Shown in pieces: positions 11,438 to 23,560 of a stretch of DNA of 64,000 nt. A model generated the notes under the pieces. It saw nothing but the letters and a program-made list of their open reading frames with translations, was not told where the DNA came from and did not search any database. Within the stretch, counting starts at the first letter, position 1; every line of letters begins with the position of its first letter. Where the stretch lies: the NCBI GenBank assembly GCA_028829895.1, contig CM054181.1:50843259-50907258 (forward strand), given 5' to 3'. The translations under genes and the position numbers were made by a program. Source of the DNA: Sinotaia quadrata. Taxonomy: Eukaryota; Mollusca; Gastropoda; Architaenioglossa; Viviparidae.

Positions 11438-11960
11438 TTCAGCCTCTTTCCACGACTTCTGACTGTTGGTTGTGATCCAAGGTCTCGGAATCTTACCAAG
11501 ATTCTGGGAAATCCAAGGTTTTACGGAGGATGTGGGCACTTCCGAGGAGCGCTGCTTTGAGTAGTGGAGCGAGTCTGTGGTTTCCAGGGAGTTTATTCAG
11601 GTAGCCTTCCAATTCAGATGTTATGTTCTCCAAGGCTCCTATCACTATAGGTATCACATCTGTTTTTACATTCCACATCTCTGAATTTCTAATCTGAGGT
11701 CTTGGTATTTGTCTATTTTTTCTTTCTTTTGTTTTTATGTTTCTATCACTTGGGACAGCGACATCAATGATTGTTACTGTTCTATTGGACTTATAGAAAA
11801 CTAAAATATCTGGTCTTCATGCAGGAATCACCCGATCTGTTCTTATCTCGAAGTCCCACAGTATTTTGACTTATTCTGTTTCGGTGACTGCTTCTGGTTA
11901 GTGCATCCATGCTTTTTCTGTGATTTGTATGCCTGTGACGAGTCTGACAAATTCTGTGTC
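11395..11960 (-). mobile_element. LINE fragment 2, C-terminal tail
   Basis: A second copy of the LINE of 4530-6620, covering only the region after the RT. On the minus strand it reads RRPD and ISV-type sequence near 11830, IDVAVPSDRNIKTK near 11770-11720, then VIPIVIGALENITSELEGYL near 11665-11610 and LLKAALLGSAHILRKTL near 11560-11510. The tail frame is better preserved than in fragment 1 and lacks its 52-bp duplication. Both fragments end in trinucleotide repeats at the same place. It is a typical 5'-truncated LINE insertion. Confidence 0.8.
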
Positions 11961-13783
11961 ATGACCTCGTGACCCAATTGCTCGTTTCAAAATTAAAATT
12001 TTGAAGGGACCTTTGTTGAAATTCTCCCGTGGTACATCAGTATCGAGAAGCTTCTAGGAGGTCAGATTTGTTGCATAACTTTAGGCCATTGTCCAGCGCC
12101 TTCGAGATCAACAACATACCACGTGAGCGGTCACGTGATGCGTTCAATGCAGTTTTATAAAATATGATCATGCGCGCGAAATCCGTACTCGCATCCCAGG
12201 ATCGGTCGACGCCACAAGTCAGCTAAATTAGCTCCGTCCGCCGCATATCGAGTCTATCGAGTCGTCTGTGAGAGTCGAAGAAAGAACCCCGCTAAAGCAG
12301 TAAATCTTTGAGAGGTAACAATAACACGTCTACTTCTTACAATATCTATTGCATTTGTTGATTGTATTTTGTAATTGAATTGATGTATGTATTTTGTGCA
12401 GCTTATTGCTATTTTAGCCAAAGCACTTGTTTCGATGTAAAAGGACAAATCTAAAAGTTATTGTATATAAATTATTGTAACTCTTTCTTATCTTTAATTT
12501 ATATAAATCTTAAATTCCCTAGTGCCGCCAGAATGTCTGTGCACGTGGTGAATTCTTCTTTGTAATTCAAATTGTTCTTGCGTATAATTTTTCATGTAAA
12601 ATTGTAAAGCATTCATGCTTCATTTTGAATTAATCCTTTGTGTGAATTCCAATTTTTAATGCTGTAAATATTTGGGAATTCATGCGTTCGTGTAACGTTA
12701 CATGTAACACACACGTGAACCACAATGTATATTTAAATATAACCATATTTGAATTGTAAACGACACGATAGTCAAAGATTCTAAATTCAGAACCTTAAAC
12801 AAAGAAACATGTGCTTGGGTTTTGCGAATATAGACGCAAATAGTTACAGAGCCCAAATCCTTTGTTTCAGCTGGGTTTCTTATGTTATTCCTCTCTACCT
12901 TCGTACTTCTTGAGTCGCACGCCGGCTCGGGTATCTTCATGACCCATACGTGAACTACGTAGAAATACATCGTGTTAACTACGGTTAACGATCGTCGCAA
13001 GTACATTAGCGATGCAGTAATTGAGTGGACGATTGACTGTTATGCTATGAACAGTACTGACGATGAGCCAAAGTGACGTGGACCAGTTCTAAACAGAGTG
13101 AACCCCACGTGGCACCAAGAGTGTAGATAAGTACAGTTGTTACTTCCAGGATCAAGTGAATATGTGGCAGAACAATTCTCGTTAAAACCATTGACACTAA
13201 CGATAGAGGAAAAATTACGATTATTTGAATCTAGACTTTGTGCTCGTGATTAATTGTTACCGTTAGTTGTTAAATATTAAATCTTATTTTAAATTGTTAA
13301 TCCTCTTTGTAGTACATTTTTATGCATGATAGACCTATAGATTTCTTGGTTTTGGATGGGGGCGAATGAGCTGAATGACATAACGTATGCATATTAATTT
13401 AGAGGAATTTAACGACTCCAAAGCCAGCTTTGTACGCAAATTGTCAGTTTGTAAATTTGTTGTCTGCACTACAAGACACATTTTTAAAGTTAGTCAAATG
13501 ATAATTTGGGCAGCCAGTCTGTTTAGGATAGAGAGAAGGAATTAATTTTATCTATCATATTTAAAGTCCTTAAAATCCTAGGCAGGGTCTATAAATAAAT
13601 ACTGGAAACGTAACAATGCCATAGTTCTCACACAGATTTACAGATTTCTATGTGTGTGTTTTGTCACTTCGTTGTGTCGTTTGGTGTATTCTGTTCCAGC
13701 CAGAACCTGACATCTAGATAGTACGTGCTCTGTTATTATTATTTTAATTATTATTATTTTTATTTATTAGTATTGTTTTTACA

Positions 13784-13789
<6 letters not shown>
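11961..13789. other. Intergenic, no gene seen
   Basis: A CpG-containing stretch with a TTTATAAAAT box (12154-12163) lies in 12110-12320, which could be an old promoter or a solo LTR, but no flanking direct repeats were found. The rest is AT-rich. A poly-ATT tract lies at about 13785-13815. The minus-strand open frames at 12254-12448 and 12698-13006 have no recognisable content. Confidence 0.45.
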
Positions 13790-13816
<27 letters not shown>

Positions 13817-15400
13817 TATAAATTATCCTCCTCCTCCAAAACTAATTACAAATGATGAGAATCTTAATTTATGTTATTCTCCAGATGACACCACTCTTCT
13901 CTCTCACTTGGCGGATATGCTTTTGCTGTAAACGTTTTCTCTCTTCCACATTTACTGTCACACAGTATTTCCATAGGTGGAAAACATCTTTTGAAAGGAG
14001 AAGATAAATATATCTTTATAAATATAAATATATCTTAACGAGTCCCCATCCACCTGGTATATCTCCAAAATATGGGTATCAATTATGTAAGAAGATCAAT
14101 AAATTTAACTATAAATGTATTCAATCAACAATCAAATGTATTTATAACAAATACAATAAAAAGATTATTTGATATCAATACTTTATGAAACCACATTCGA
14201 ATAATTTCAATTTTTATACAGTCTTATGTCCTAGCACATAATACAGCAATCAGATAGTGTAAATATATAAATCACAGGACCAATCTTATCATAGAACAGA
14301 AATAGAGTTATAGAGAGATAAGCGATAATAGTTTGTACATAACCTTGTCTAGGCAATGCTGCAATAGTCTTGTGTATGCTTTCATAACAAAATCACAATT
14401 CATTGTTCACAATAGAATTGTCAATTCTTCATATGCTCCTCTAGCTTATCCATTGTTCTCTCGAGACTGATCTTGGTGCTCCTTTGCTGTATTAGTTCCC
14501 TGAAGCAGAACAACAATGTAACAATTTCCAGTAACTTCATTGTATCAGAAATTCCACAATAGAGTCAAGCATTATACATTAACATAGTGCAGTATATCCT
14601 TACACTTACATACTGAGTTAGAGATTTCCTGAATCTACCATTATCATAATGGTTTATAAATCAATAAACCGGGAACCAAGTAGAAAAATCCGAAAATTCC
14701 AGCAATCTTGGAAATTCTAGAAAGGCTGCTTCTTTCCTGTAAAGTATAATCAGGAAACAAATGCTAAGTTTTCCAGTTTATCATCTTTAACTCCATTCTT
14801 TCTTATATTCAAGTCTTAACTTACAGTTTCCTGTAACAGTATTCATTAGCCCAATACACACAAACAACATAATAAATACAACATAATAATTTATGAACAT
14901 GTTCTCTGGAAACAATGTCATGTATTTAAACATACTACATATAAGCATCATAATTCACAACTGTAGAAGTAATAGTCTACTCACATAATATATCGCTACA
15001 TAAAACGCAAGTATAATATATCAATAGCAGAAAACACAAAATTTTCTAAGTCCATTCTCTTTCAATCAATCACTTAACTCACCATTAAGCTAATGGCCGC
15101 CTTTCATGGCCGGACTTCAGCCACACCATTTTCAAAGTGGTTAGAAAAAAGAATCATTTCAGCAGGTAAACTTTGATCTCAGCCCATTCGCTGGTCTCGT
15201 TCCTTGTAAATCTTAACCATTGGATAATAAAACTACTCATCCACATAAGACTGGTTTAGATTACATCAGCAAGTTCTAGCATGTTCTCTTCATGAGTTAT
15301 TTTAACTCTCTTACTGACAAAACACACAGTACCCGATGATTATGTCACGTTGACATTATACAAGTAATATAATATTTAATTTTTAAAATAGGGACAGACA
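13790..15400. repeat. Interspersed repeat A, copy 3
   Basis: Homologous to 680-2341 and 9060-10442. It starts after an ATT tract, with the CTCTCACTTGGCGG block near 13902, 'gagtccccatccacct' near 14040, 'agcccaatacac' near 14847, and an end near 'gtcacgttgacatta' (15345) and 'gacagacaagt'. Internal order is the same in all copies. No protein domain is seen. Confidence 0.65.
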
Positions 15401-15411
15401 AGTGTGCTCTG

Positions 15412-15545
15412 TCACACTATGTGTGTTGGTGTCATGTTGCAAATATATCCTTTATATTTATGTGCATTTCTATGTGTGCTGGTGTCATGTTGCAAATTTA
15501 TCATGTGTATTTATAGGCGTTTCGATGTGTGTTGGTGTATATATG
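15412..15545. repeat. 53-bp minisatellite, second locus
   Basis: About 2.4 units of the 53-bp repeat of 11074-11333 recur here (GTGTGTTGGTGT at 15421 and 15527, variant at 15474), directly after repeat A copy 3. Copy 2 of repeat A is also followed by this minisatellite, about 0.6 kb away. Confidence 0.9.
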
Positions 15546-16424
15546 TTTTTTGTGTATGTATAAATGTTTCTGTTCAAGTATACATTTACGAAAGTATGTG
15601 TGTGTGCGTGGTAAGTTTGTATAATAGTGAATCTGACAGGGGTTAAAAATATTAAATTCAATTTTCTGTATTGCATTAAACAAATGTATTACTGTATTCA
15701 TGAGTGTGCTATTGTGTACGTTTCTAGACAGAAACCTCTGTGCCTACATACGAATTTATACTTGTGTACGTTGTGTATGACTGTGTATGTTACAATGTAA
15801 GATTTTAAAAATAATAGAACGTATCTAGAAATTGCTTCCTATTACTGAAACTTTACTTCTTACTGGAAAAAAACATATCAACAGAATCAAATTGCTCGCT
15901 GAGTTTTGCCTCATCTTTACATCGTTACTTTCCTCTTTTGTTGCAATGTTTTTGTGTATATCATTGCATTTATTAAAATCTTACATCCATTTTTAAAATT
16001 AAATCTTAACACCAAAGCCCAAAACATGTTTTCCAGTATCATCAATTACCCGTTAAGTGGTTTGCCTTTGCAGAGATTTAGTTTGGGTTGGGAATACGTT
16101 ATAAACAAGGTTAGAAAGTGGTCTTTAAAAAAAATTTTTTCAGAGTAAAAAGAACAGTCTGAATTTTTCCAATTAGTTTTTTAAATAACTCTGAGTGTGT
16201 GCAACAGACTATATGTTGAAAATTGGGATTTCTACTATTTTTTTTCATTGGAAGACTGAAAAGTGGCCTGGTCTCCGATTAAAATTAGCAAGAGTAAGAC
16301 CGAGGGTGTTTACTTATCACTCCCGGTAAAGGAATTAATTACATGCTACAAAACATTTGTGGCCTTTATTCTGATTTACTTAATAGTATAATATATTTTG
16401 TTAGTAGTAAGAGAAAAGTAAATC
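15546..16424. other. Intergenic, no gene seen
   Basis: AT-rich sequence. Short open frames at 15404-15701 and 15906-16148 are low-complexity or lack any recognisable feature. Confidence 0.5.
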
Positions 16425-16427
16425 ACC

Positions 16428-16484
<57 letters not shown>

Positions 16485-17055
16485 AACAATAATAATAAAA
16501 GCAGAAATAAAGAAGAAGAGAGGAATTAGTAGCAAACATAAGTAGATAAAATGAGAGAAATTAATACGAGGAGAAATAGAGAATAGGACAGGAATTAGTA
16601 CAAGTAGAAATAGAGAATAGGACAGAAATTAGTACAAGTAGAAATAGAGAATAGGACAGAAATTAGTACAAGTAGAAATAGAGAATAGGACAAAAATTAG
16701 TACAAGTAGAAATAGAGAATAGGACAGAAATTAGTACAAGTAGAAATAGAGAATAGGACAGAAATTAGTACAAGTAGAAATAGAGAATAGGACAAAAATT
16801 AGTACAAGTAGAAATAGAGAATAGGACAGAAATTAGTACAAGTAGAAATAGAGAATAGGACATGAATTAGTACAAGTAGAAATAGAGAATAGGACAAAAA
16901 TTAGTACAAGTAGAAATAGAGAATAGGACAGAAATTAGTACAAGTAGAAATAGAGAATAGGACAAAAATTAGTACAAGTAGAAATAGAGAATAGGACATG
17001 AATTAGTACAAGTAGAAATAGAGAATAGGACAAAAATTAGTACAAATAGAAATAG
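16425..17055. repeat. (TAG)n tract and 34-bp minisatellite
   Basis: About 20 TAG units (16425-16487) lead into a 34-bp array (about 16563-17055, 14 units) with the unit core TACAAGTAGAAATAGAGAAT. Units differ mainly at one site after AGGACA (GAAATT, AAAATT or TGAATT), and these types recur in order, so multi-unit duplications are likely. TAG triplets put stops in every frame on one strand. Confidence 0.95.
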
Positions 17056-17498
17056 AGAAAATAACAGAAATTAGTCATAATAGAAATAGCACTTGTATCG
17101 TGCAATATAGCATCAGTATAAATAAAAATAGTAGTTAAAAGTAGCAATAGTTTATTAACATATGTACTATTAGAATTAATAGTAAAAGAAATAATTCTAA
17201 TAATAGTATGTAATCGTACTAGTATTAGAAATAAAACAGGCTGTATTACCATTCGTGGTAGTCGTACCATTAATAGTAGTCGTAGCAGTAGTACTAATAT
17301 TAATAGTGAGTAGAAGAAAGAAACTGATAGTAGTAGTGGTAGTTGTAGTAGTAACAGCAGCAGCAGTAGTAGCAACAGTAGTATTTAGCAATATAAAAGT
17401 AAAGTTTTAAAAAAAAATAATAATCGTAGTAATGGGGTACTAATAATGAAGGGTGGAAAAGCAGTAATAATTAACATTTTAGTAATGGTTAGAGAGAA
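17056..17498. repeat. Degenerate TAG/TAA-rich trinucleotide region
   Basis: An imperfect trinucleotide region rich in AGTAGT and AATAGT, probably a decayed extension of the TAG array. The Leu- or Thr-rich minus-strand open frames here are artefacts of it. Confidence 0.75.
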
Positions 17499-17603
17499 GC
17501 AGTAAAAAATGTAATAGTTACACTAATAAGACAGCAGTAAAAAATGTAATAGTTACACTAATAAGACAGTAGTAAAAAATGTAATAGTTACACTAATAAG
17601 ACT
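17499..17603. repeat. 35-bp tandem repeat, 3 units
   Basis: Units start at 17499, 17534 and 17569 with AATGTAATAGTTACACTAAT and are nearly identical. Confidence 0.93.
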
Positions 17604-17939
17604 GTAGTAAATATCAAAAGTATGGTCGCTGTTGCAGCAGAGCTAGCAGTAATATTAGTAAAAGAAATAGTATAAGTTAGCACTGAAGAAATAGCAGAAG
17701 TAGGGATGGTGGTAGCTGAAGATTAAGGAACATCAGTAGCTGTGCTAAGCCATAATAAATATTCCGTATACTGCAGATTTTGCTTCTGTCACTACTTATT
17801 TATGAGTAGCCTGATAATTACGTAGTAGGCGTTGTTGCCGTTTTCAGTGTGGCCCAATAGTCTGTTGGGCGTACTGAAATAGTAAAAGTTATCATTAGCA
17901 AGCTATCTTTTGGCTATGTTCTGAACTCACTAAAGACAG

Positions 17940-18440
17940 TTACGAGATTAAACCCTTGACAATTACAAAACTTGAGGCCCTAGGCCTATACAATATTTGG
18001 CAAATTAATTAATATCCATGACGACTACAAATATGCAACACTTGGCAAATTAATTAATATCCATGGCGACTACAAATCTTGGCTTCTACAACACTTGGCA
18101 GATTATACCCCTGACAATTATAAACCTTGGCGAATTATACCCTTGAAAATTACAAACCTTGATGTCTCGTACAACACTTGGCAGATTATACCCCTTGACA
18201 ATTATAAACCTTGGCGAATTATACCCTTGACATTATAAACCTTGATGTCTCGCACACTACTGGGAGATTATACTCTTAACTATAAATCTTGAGGCTCCAT
18301 TTGGCATATTATATACTCAACTACTACAAACTATGGGGCAGAACAATTTTGACAACTATAAACTTCTGAGACCCCCATACCAACACTGGTATATTATACC
18401 CTTAACAATAACTAACCCCTTGATGCAACAATTAAGAACG
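17940..18440. repeat. Degenerate tandem repeat region
   Basis: Diverged units share ACACTTGGCAGATTATACCC and ATTATAAACCTTGGCGAATT, with some larger duplicated blocks (for example 17995-18050, and 18085-18130 against 18172-18222). The order is irregular, as in an old unhomogenised array. No gene is seen from here to the hAT element. Confidence 0.75.
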
Positions 18441-19369
18441 CAACCCCTACAAATGGTCGAAACACTCCAACATTGAACGACCTCCATATATACAACCACA
18501 GAATCCAGTAACCTGACGAATGCTGGGTGTTAGGGCCTGCAAGAATATAAATGGTCATCAATTATAAGTACCCATGGATCGTAGCTTTACTCCAGTGATT
18601 TATTTGACAGACGACAACATCAAGTACGGCAGGCATGTCGAACGTGCGACCCACACAAAGGTTTCTACAGCGCGAGCACGTTTGTGAACGAATTAATTTG
18701 CACCTCACATAGCACAATTTTGCACAGTTATAACGGTATTTTGTGGACAGATTCAGCATTTCCATAAATAAAGGCCAAAGAAGGAACGAAGCAGGTTAAG
18801 CGCAAAAACAATGATCTTTAGGTGACCTTGAGTGCGATTAATGCACAGCCATACGTCCTGCATGCTATAAATAGAAACAAAGAGCCTTCTCGCTCACGGT
18901 GATGCATGTTTGCACCTCCTATCACTAAAAATACCATGCAAACAGCCATGTATTAATAGGGACGAAGTAGTCCGATACTGGATCAAAGAGTTGCCCACCA
19001 GTAGTCATTTTATGCTTTATAAAGCTATAATCACGAGTTCATACAGCAAAAATCTCTTAGATTATTGAAAAATAATTATTAATAAAGTTATTTTTAAAGT
19101 AATCCCAAAACTGATTTTTTTTTAAATTTACGTCTACAAATGGCTGTAGCGCAAAATTAATTTTAACGCCAATAGCCGTGTTTTCCCAGACAGCATCAAA
19201 TTTTATCTTTGTAATAAGAATTTTTAAAAAAAACACAACGCAATTTTTCGATTCGATCGTTTTTGTGCGATTTTGGCAACTAATTTTAACTTCCGGCGAA
19301 TCACGCGCAGGTCATTAACAGTTGTAAACAAAAAACTTTCTTTCAAATTTAAAAAGTTTTGCTTTTAAA

Positions 19370-21272
19370 ATGGCTAGTACTCCTCCAGCTAAGAGAAAAA
19401 GGAAATTGAACGAAGAAGGGCGAGTGTTTCAAGAAAAGTGGAATTACAGTATTTTTGCACAACGGTGAACGGAAAGATACATTGTATAATTTGCAACAAC
19501 TACATCGCCACGCCAAAACAATACAACTTCAAAAGACATCATGAAACGAACCATCGATCTAACGATAAATATGAAGGACCAAATCGTGTTTCAAGACTCA
19601 AGGAATTGAAGGTTAACTTAACACAACAACAGAACTGTTTTATGAAAATTCAGAAAGGGAATGTCGCTTCCGTTACTGCAAGCTATGAACTCAGCCGAAT
19701 GATCGCCATGAGTGGGAAATCTTACAGCGAAGGAGATTTCGTAAAGCAATGCCTTGTGAAAACAGCCGAAATTGTCTGTCCAGAGAAAGCCATGAGTGGG
19801 AAATCTTACAGCGAAGATTTCGTAACGCAATGCCTTGTAAAAACAACCGAAATTGTTTGTCCAGAGAAAGCACACTTATTCAAAGACATTTCATTAACCA
19901 GGAACAGTGTTGCTGAATGGATTGATGAAATGTCAAGTGATTTGAAACAACCCTTGAAGGCTGCATCATCAAAGTTTGAATATTTTTCTATTGCTATTAA
20001 AGAGACCGTTGAATAGTTGATCAGTGGAATAGCACAGCTTGTAGTCTTCATCAGAGCCTGGGACAGTGAATTTAATATTTATGAAGAACTAATGGAACTG
20101 GTCCCCATGAATGACACTACAACAAGCCAGGACATCTTTGAGAAAGTCGAGCAGGTTCTGCATGACTATGGTTTAGATTTGAGTAAACTTGCATGCTTAT
20201 CTACTGACGATGCTGCGAATATGGTTGGCAGACATAATGCTGTTGCTGCCTAGTTACGAACAAAAATAGAAAACTTGCATCCAGATTCATCATTTGCACA
20301 TTTTCACTGTATTATTCATCAGCAAAATTTGTGTTTAAAGATTTTAAAATTTGGACCATGTGCTTAGCTTAGTCACAAAGACAGTGAACTTTATGAGAGG
20401 CCGTGCTCTCGAACACCGTTAGTTCATCCAGCTGTTGGAAGATAGGAATAATCAGTTCACCGATGTTCCATTCTACACACGTCCGCTGGGTGTCATGTCA
20501 CAAAGTGCTGGAAAGATTCTCTTTGTTGAGACAAGAAATTATTTATGTTTTCATAGATGAAAGGTCAAAACACAGATGAAATAAAAGATGAAAGTTGGCT
20601 CCAAGATCTGGCTTTTGCTGTGGATATTACTGCACACTTAACTTAATTTGAAATCACAAGGTAAAAACAAACTCATCACTCTGTTGTATGATGACATCAA
20701 GTGCTTCTTTACAAAACTAAGCTTATAGAAGTCAGTTATTAAATGAAAATTTAGTTCATTTTCCTACATGCAAAGAGATGAAAAACACTGCCAATACTAA
20801 GTCTGTACTTTGCTTTACTAAGTATGACAGTCACCTGGAATTGTTGTCAAAGGAATTTCAAGAAAGATTTTGTGATTTCTCATCTGTTGAACATCAGTTT
20901 GCATTATTCTCAGGACCATTCAACTTTGATGTTGCCAAGGCAGAAGAAAGCCTGCAGATGAAACTATTTGAAATGCAGTCGGATTCTACACTCAGAGCAA
21001 AGTATCTTGAAGTGGGGATACCTGGTTTCTTTTCATACCTTCCTGAAAAGTTTAAAAACTTCAGAAAGTTTGCCATAAAGATAATGGCAATGTTTGGTTC
21101 TACCTATGTGTGTGAACAGTTATTTTCCTTTATTAAATCAACAAAATCTTTTCAGAGAACAAGGCTGACTGATCAACACTTGTGATCTCTGATCAAAGTC
21201 GGAACTGCCCAGACATTTCAGCCAGACATACCAAATATTGTCAGCACAAAGAAGTGTCAAGCCTTAAAATAA
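19370..21272 (+). pseudogene. hAT transposase pseudogene (GTF2IRD2 / zinc-finger BED type)
   Basis: A transposase-like gene starts at the ATG at 19370 with a basic leader (PPAKRKRKLN). A one-base deletion near 19440 shifts it into the frame holding a BED-like zinc finger: Cys at 19483 and 19492, then HH-x3-H in KRHHETNH near 19537-19554. After an internal duplication comes the catalytic-core region, stopped by TAG at 20014, with the same frame resuming as SGIAQLVVFIRAWD and reaching STDDAANMVGRHNAVAA before TAG at 20251. FHCIIHQQNLCLKIL follows, then many frameshifts (20370-20770). A last frame (20778-21185) carries the C-terminal hAT dimerisation pattern, with FGSTYVCEQLFSF, and is stopped by TGA at 21183 shortly before its natural end near 21270. 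With at least four disruptions it cannot make an active enzyme. Confidence 0.88.
19708..19872 (+). repeat. In-frame 81/84-bp duplication in the hAT pseudogene
   Basis: Two copies (19708-19791 and 19792-19872) begin with ATGAGTGGGAAATCTTACAG. They differ by a 3-bp indel (GGA) and a few substitutions. The duplication keeps the reading frame, so it may predate inactivation. Confidence 0.93.
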
Positions 21273-21565
21273 AACACTAAAATTGTTTGAATAGTAGCAA
21301 ATAAATGTTCACTTTTAAACTGCTGTTACATATTGCAAGTATATGTTGCCGTTTAAAATTGTATTTTTGTCAAACTACTTCATTATTTTGTATTCATGAA
21401 TGCTGCTAAAACATGTGCATGTAAGTAACAAAACTATTCTGCAAAAATTTTTATTAAATGACTTTAATTAGTTGTAATGTGCAAATTAGTTGTCGTGCGT
21501 GGCCCTCATGACAACACATATGTGACCCATGTGGCCCTCGGGGGACCATCAGTTTGACGTGCCTG

Positions 21566-23364
21566 ATGGACCGAGTATGGAGACCCGGAAGGCGGATGAT
21601 TGCACTTGCTTATACAACATCGGGATCTCTTCGGGTGATAGTTATGTTGTTAGCTAGCTGAAAGCGAGCAAATGAATGTCAAACAGTGAATTAACGTCAA
21701 GCAATGTGGACAAAGATGACAAGTGCGCGCCACAGTTCAGCGGGGGGGGGGGGCCTCGAAAGTCTTGCAGTGATGACAAATCAACCCGCCACGTCCACTC
21801 TCACAGTCGAGAGATCACAAGTCACGTGATCAATTATTGACTGATTGATTGAATTTGCTTCGGCGTTCGCTGTAAAAGTTAACTCTTTTTCATTTTGATA
21901 TTATCTAGTCTGCATTGACTGGAGCGCAGTCAGGTTATCTGTGACTGTCTACATTTGGTGTCACGAAACTTTGTACGTTATTAGTGATCTGAGTTCATAT
22001 TAGGTGCAAACAGACGCACTAGGTCGGCTGGACCTCTTCCTTTGCTACATACTGTCGTTAACGACTCTCTTAGCCGTCGACAGCAAGTCTGCCGTCGCAT
22101 TAAACTTAACCACGCGCAATCGATCTTTGTCGAGCCTCTCACTGTAACCAAAGACCGTGTAAAGTGTTTACGGGTCGTGCAATACTTCGGTGCTGATTTA
22201 GAAGTTAACGTCAAGAGAGAATGGAAAATATTATATTATTATATTACTATTAAAATAGTATATGTGTATGCTTTTCGTATATCTGTATTCGCGCTGTCGG
22301 CAAACAATTTCGGAATGAGTTGTTATAAAAATCAGAAACAAACAAAAAACCATACTGCCAACAAATCTGGAAGGATAAAGTCGAGAGTAACAAATCAGAC
22401 GTCAGTGTACAAAGCCGTAGATTTCCTTCAAGATGTCCTTGACCCTAGCCATAAGCATGGTGATGCGAAGACAAGGGCTCGCCAGCAAGACGTTCCAGCC
22501 ACGTACATTTCAAGCTGTGAAGCAATGTTCCCATGTCTGACTGCAACAAGCTTTAAATTCTGACAGCACAATGAGACCGCCTTCATAAAGCCGAGAGTCC
22601 TCTGTTCGCCCTTGACCTTCTTGCATAAAGTGTGTCACTGAATACGTAATCTAGTATTCGTGATCAGGAAAAGTCCGTAATAACCCCTTCGCTTCCGGAT
22701 AAGTGAAAGAAATTACTTTATTGTTTAAATGTGTCTACTTTTCTTTCAAATTATTATCAATTTACTGGATCCTATGAAGGACAAAGCATATCGTCCTGTG
22801 TGTGTGTATTTGTATTTGTGTGTTTGTGTTGTTTTCTAACAGCAAATGTGCAGCCACTTTTATAACATTTAAGCCATATTTAATCCATTCTTATTTGAGT
22901 CCGCGTCTGTCACCAGCTGTTCATGGTTATTTTACAAATAACATTTACCTGGATGGATTCAGTAAGGGAATCCTTCCAGATTTGAGATCAAACAGATTAA
23001 CCAATATTCGAATGAACCTGTTGTTCCCTTCATAACCCTGAGCCCCCATCGTCGGTCGAATCGAACAAAAGAAAAAATTAAAATCAATAGTTGCACAATC
23101 GTGTGTGAGTGAGTGTTTCTATAACAATGGAAAATGCATGCATCTACTTTTTATTAGTTTAAAATGAGCTAAGGAGAGGAACAAAGTATTGTAGCCTTTT
23201 TAAAAATAACACAAATTGCAAGAAATCAGAGAATCGTTCACTCATAACTGGACACCAATGTAATGTGAATAAGCGCTGTCTTGTGTGACTGTTTTCATTG
23301 TGATGACATGGATGAATCAAATGAAATAGAGAAATAGCCGATCGACATCATTTTGTCAGGTGAA
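21566..23364. other. Intergenic, no supported gene
   Basis: A 12-G run lies at 21742-21753. Between about 21780 and 22210 the sequence is GC-richer and contains TACATTTGGTGTCACGAAAC (21950-21969), reminiscent of an LTR end plus primer-binding site, but no paired LTR or gag/pol sequence is seen. The 173-codon frame at 22042-22563 has no ATG start, a lysine/tyrosine-rich AT-driven centre and no recognisable domain. Confidence 0.4.
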
Positions 23365-23560
23365 AAACAATACAAGCCATCTGATGTACTAAACACACAA
23401 AAGCCATCTTATGCAGTAAATAGACACAGCCATCTTACATACTAAAAGACACAGCCATCTAACATACTAAAAGAGAGTCATCTAACATATTAAAGAGAAG
23501 TAGCCATTTATGTACTAAAAAAGACACAGTAACTAAATACAGTCATCTAATGTAGTTCGA
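23365..23560. repeat. Degenerate ~27-bp tandem repeat
   Basis: Repeated ACACAGCCATCT and ACATACTAAAAGA motifs at irregular spacing over about 7 units. Confidence 0.75.

Larger units (their letters stand above)
18630..21565 (+). mobile_element. hAT-superfamily DNA transposon, inactive, with inverted termini
   Basis: The left end CAGGCATGTCGAAC (18630-18643) and the inverse of the right end (21552-21565, which reads CAGGCACGTCAAAC on the minus strand) match at 12 of 14 bases and enclose a broken hAT transposase gene. The total of 2936 bp is usual for hAT elements. The 8-bp flanks (AAGTACGG left, ATGGACCG right) match at 5 of 8, as expected of a decayed target-site duplication but weak alone. 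The right subterminal region is rich in TGTGGCCCTC, typical of vertebrate and invertebrate hAT elements whose transposase resembles GTF2IRD2/SCAND3-type proteins. Confidence 0.8.

Noticed and set aside
12110..12320. Possible solo LTR or promoter with TTTATAAAAT
   Set aside because: No terminal duplication or target-site duplication was visible, and no downstream exon is supported.
16563..17055. CRISPR-like regularly spaced repeats
   Set aside because: Units are head-to-tail identical with no variable spacers. This is a eukaryotic minisatellite.
21780..22210. Possible LTR end and primer-binding-site-like sequence (TACATTTGGTGTCACGAAAC)
   Set aside because: There is no second LTR, no TG...CA pair and no gag or pol sequence nearby; one short resemblance is not enough.
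22042..22563. 173-codon + strand frame
   Set aside because: It has no ATG start and an AT-driven Lys/Tyr-rich middle, and no domain or splice context was recognised.
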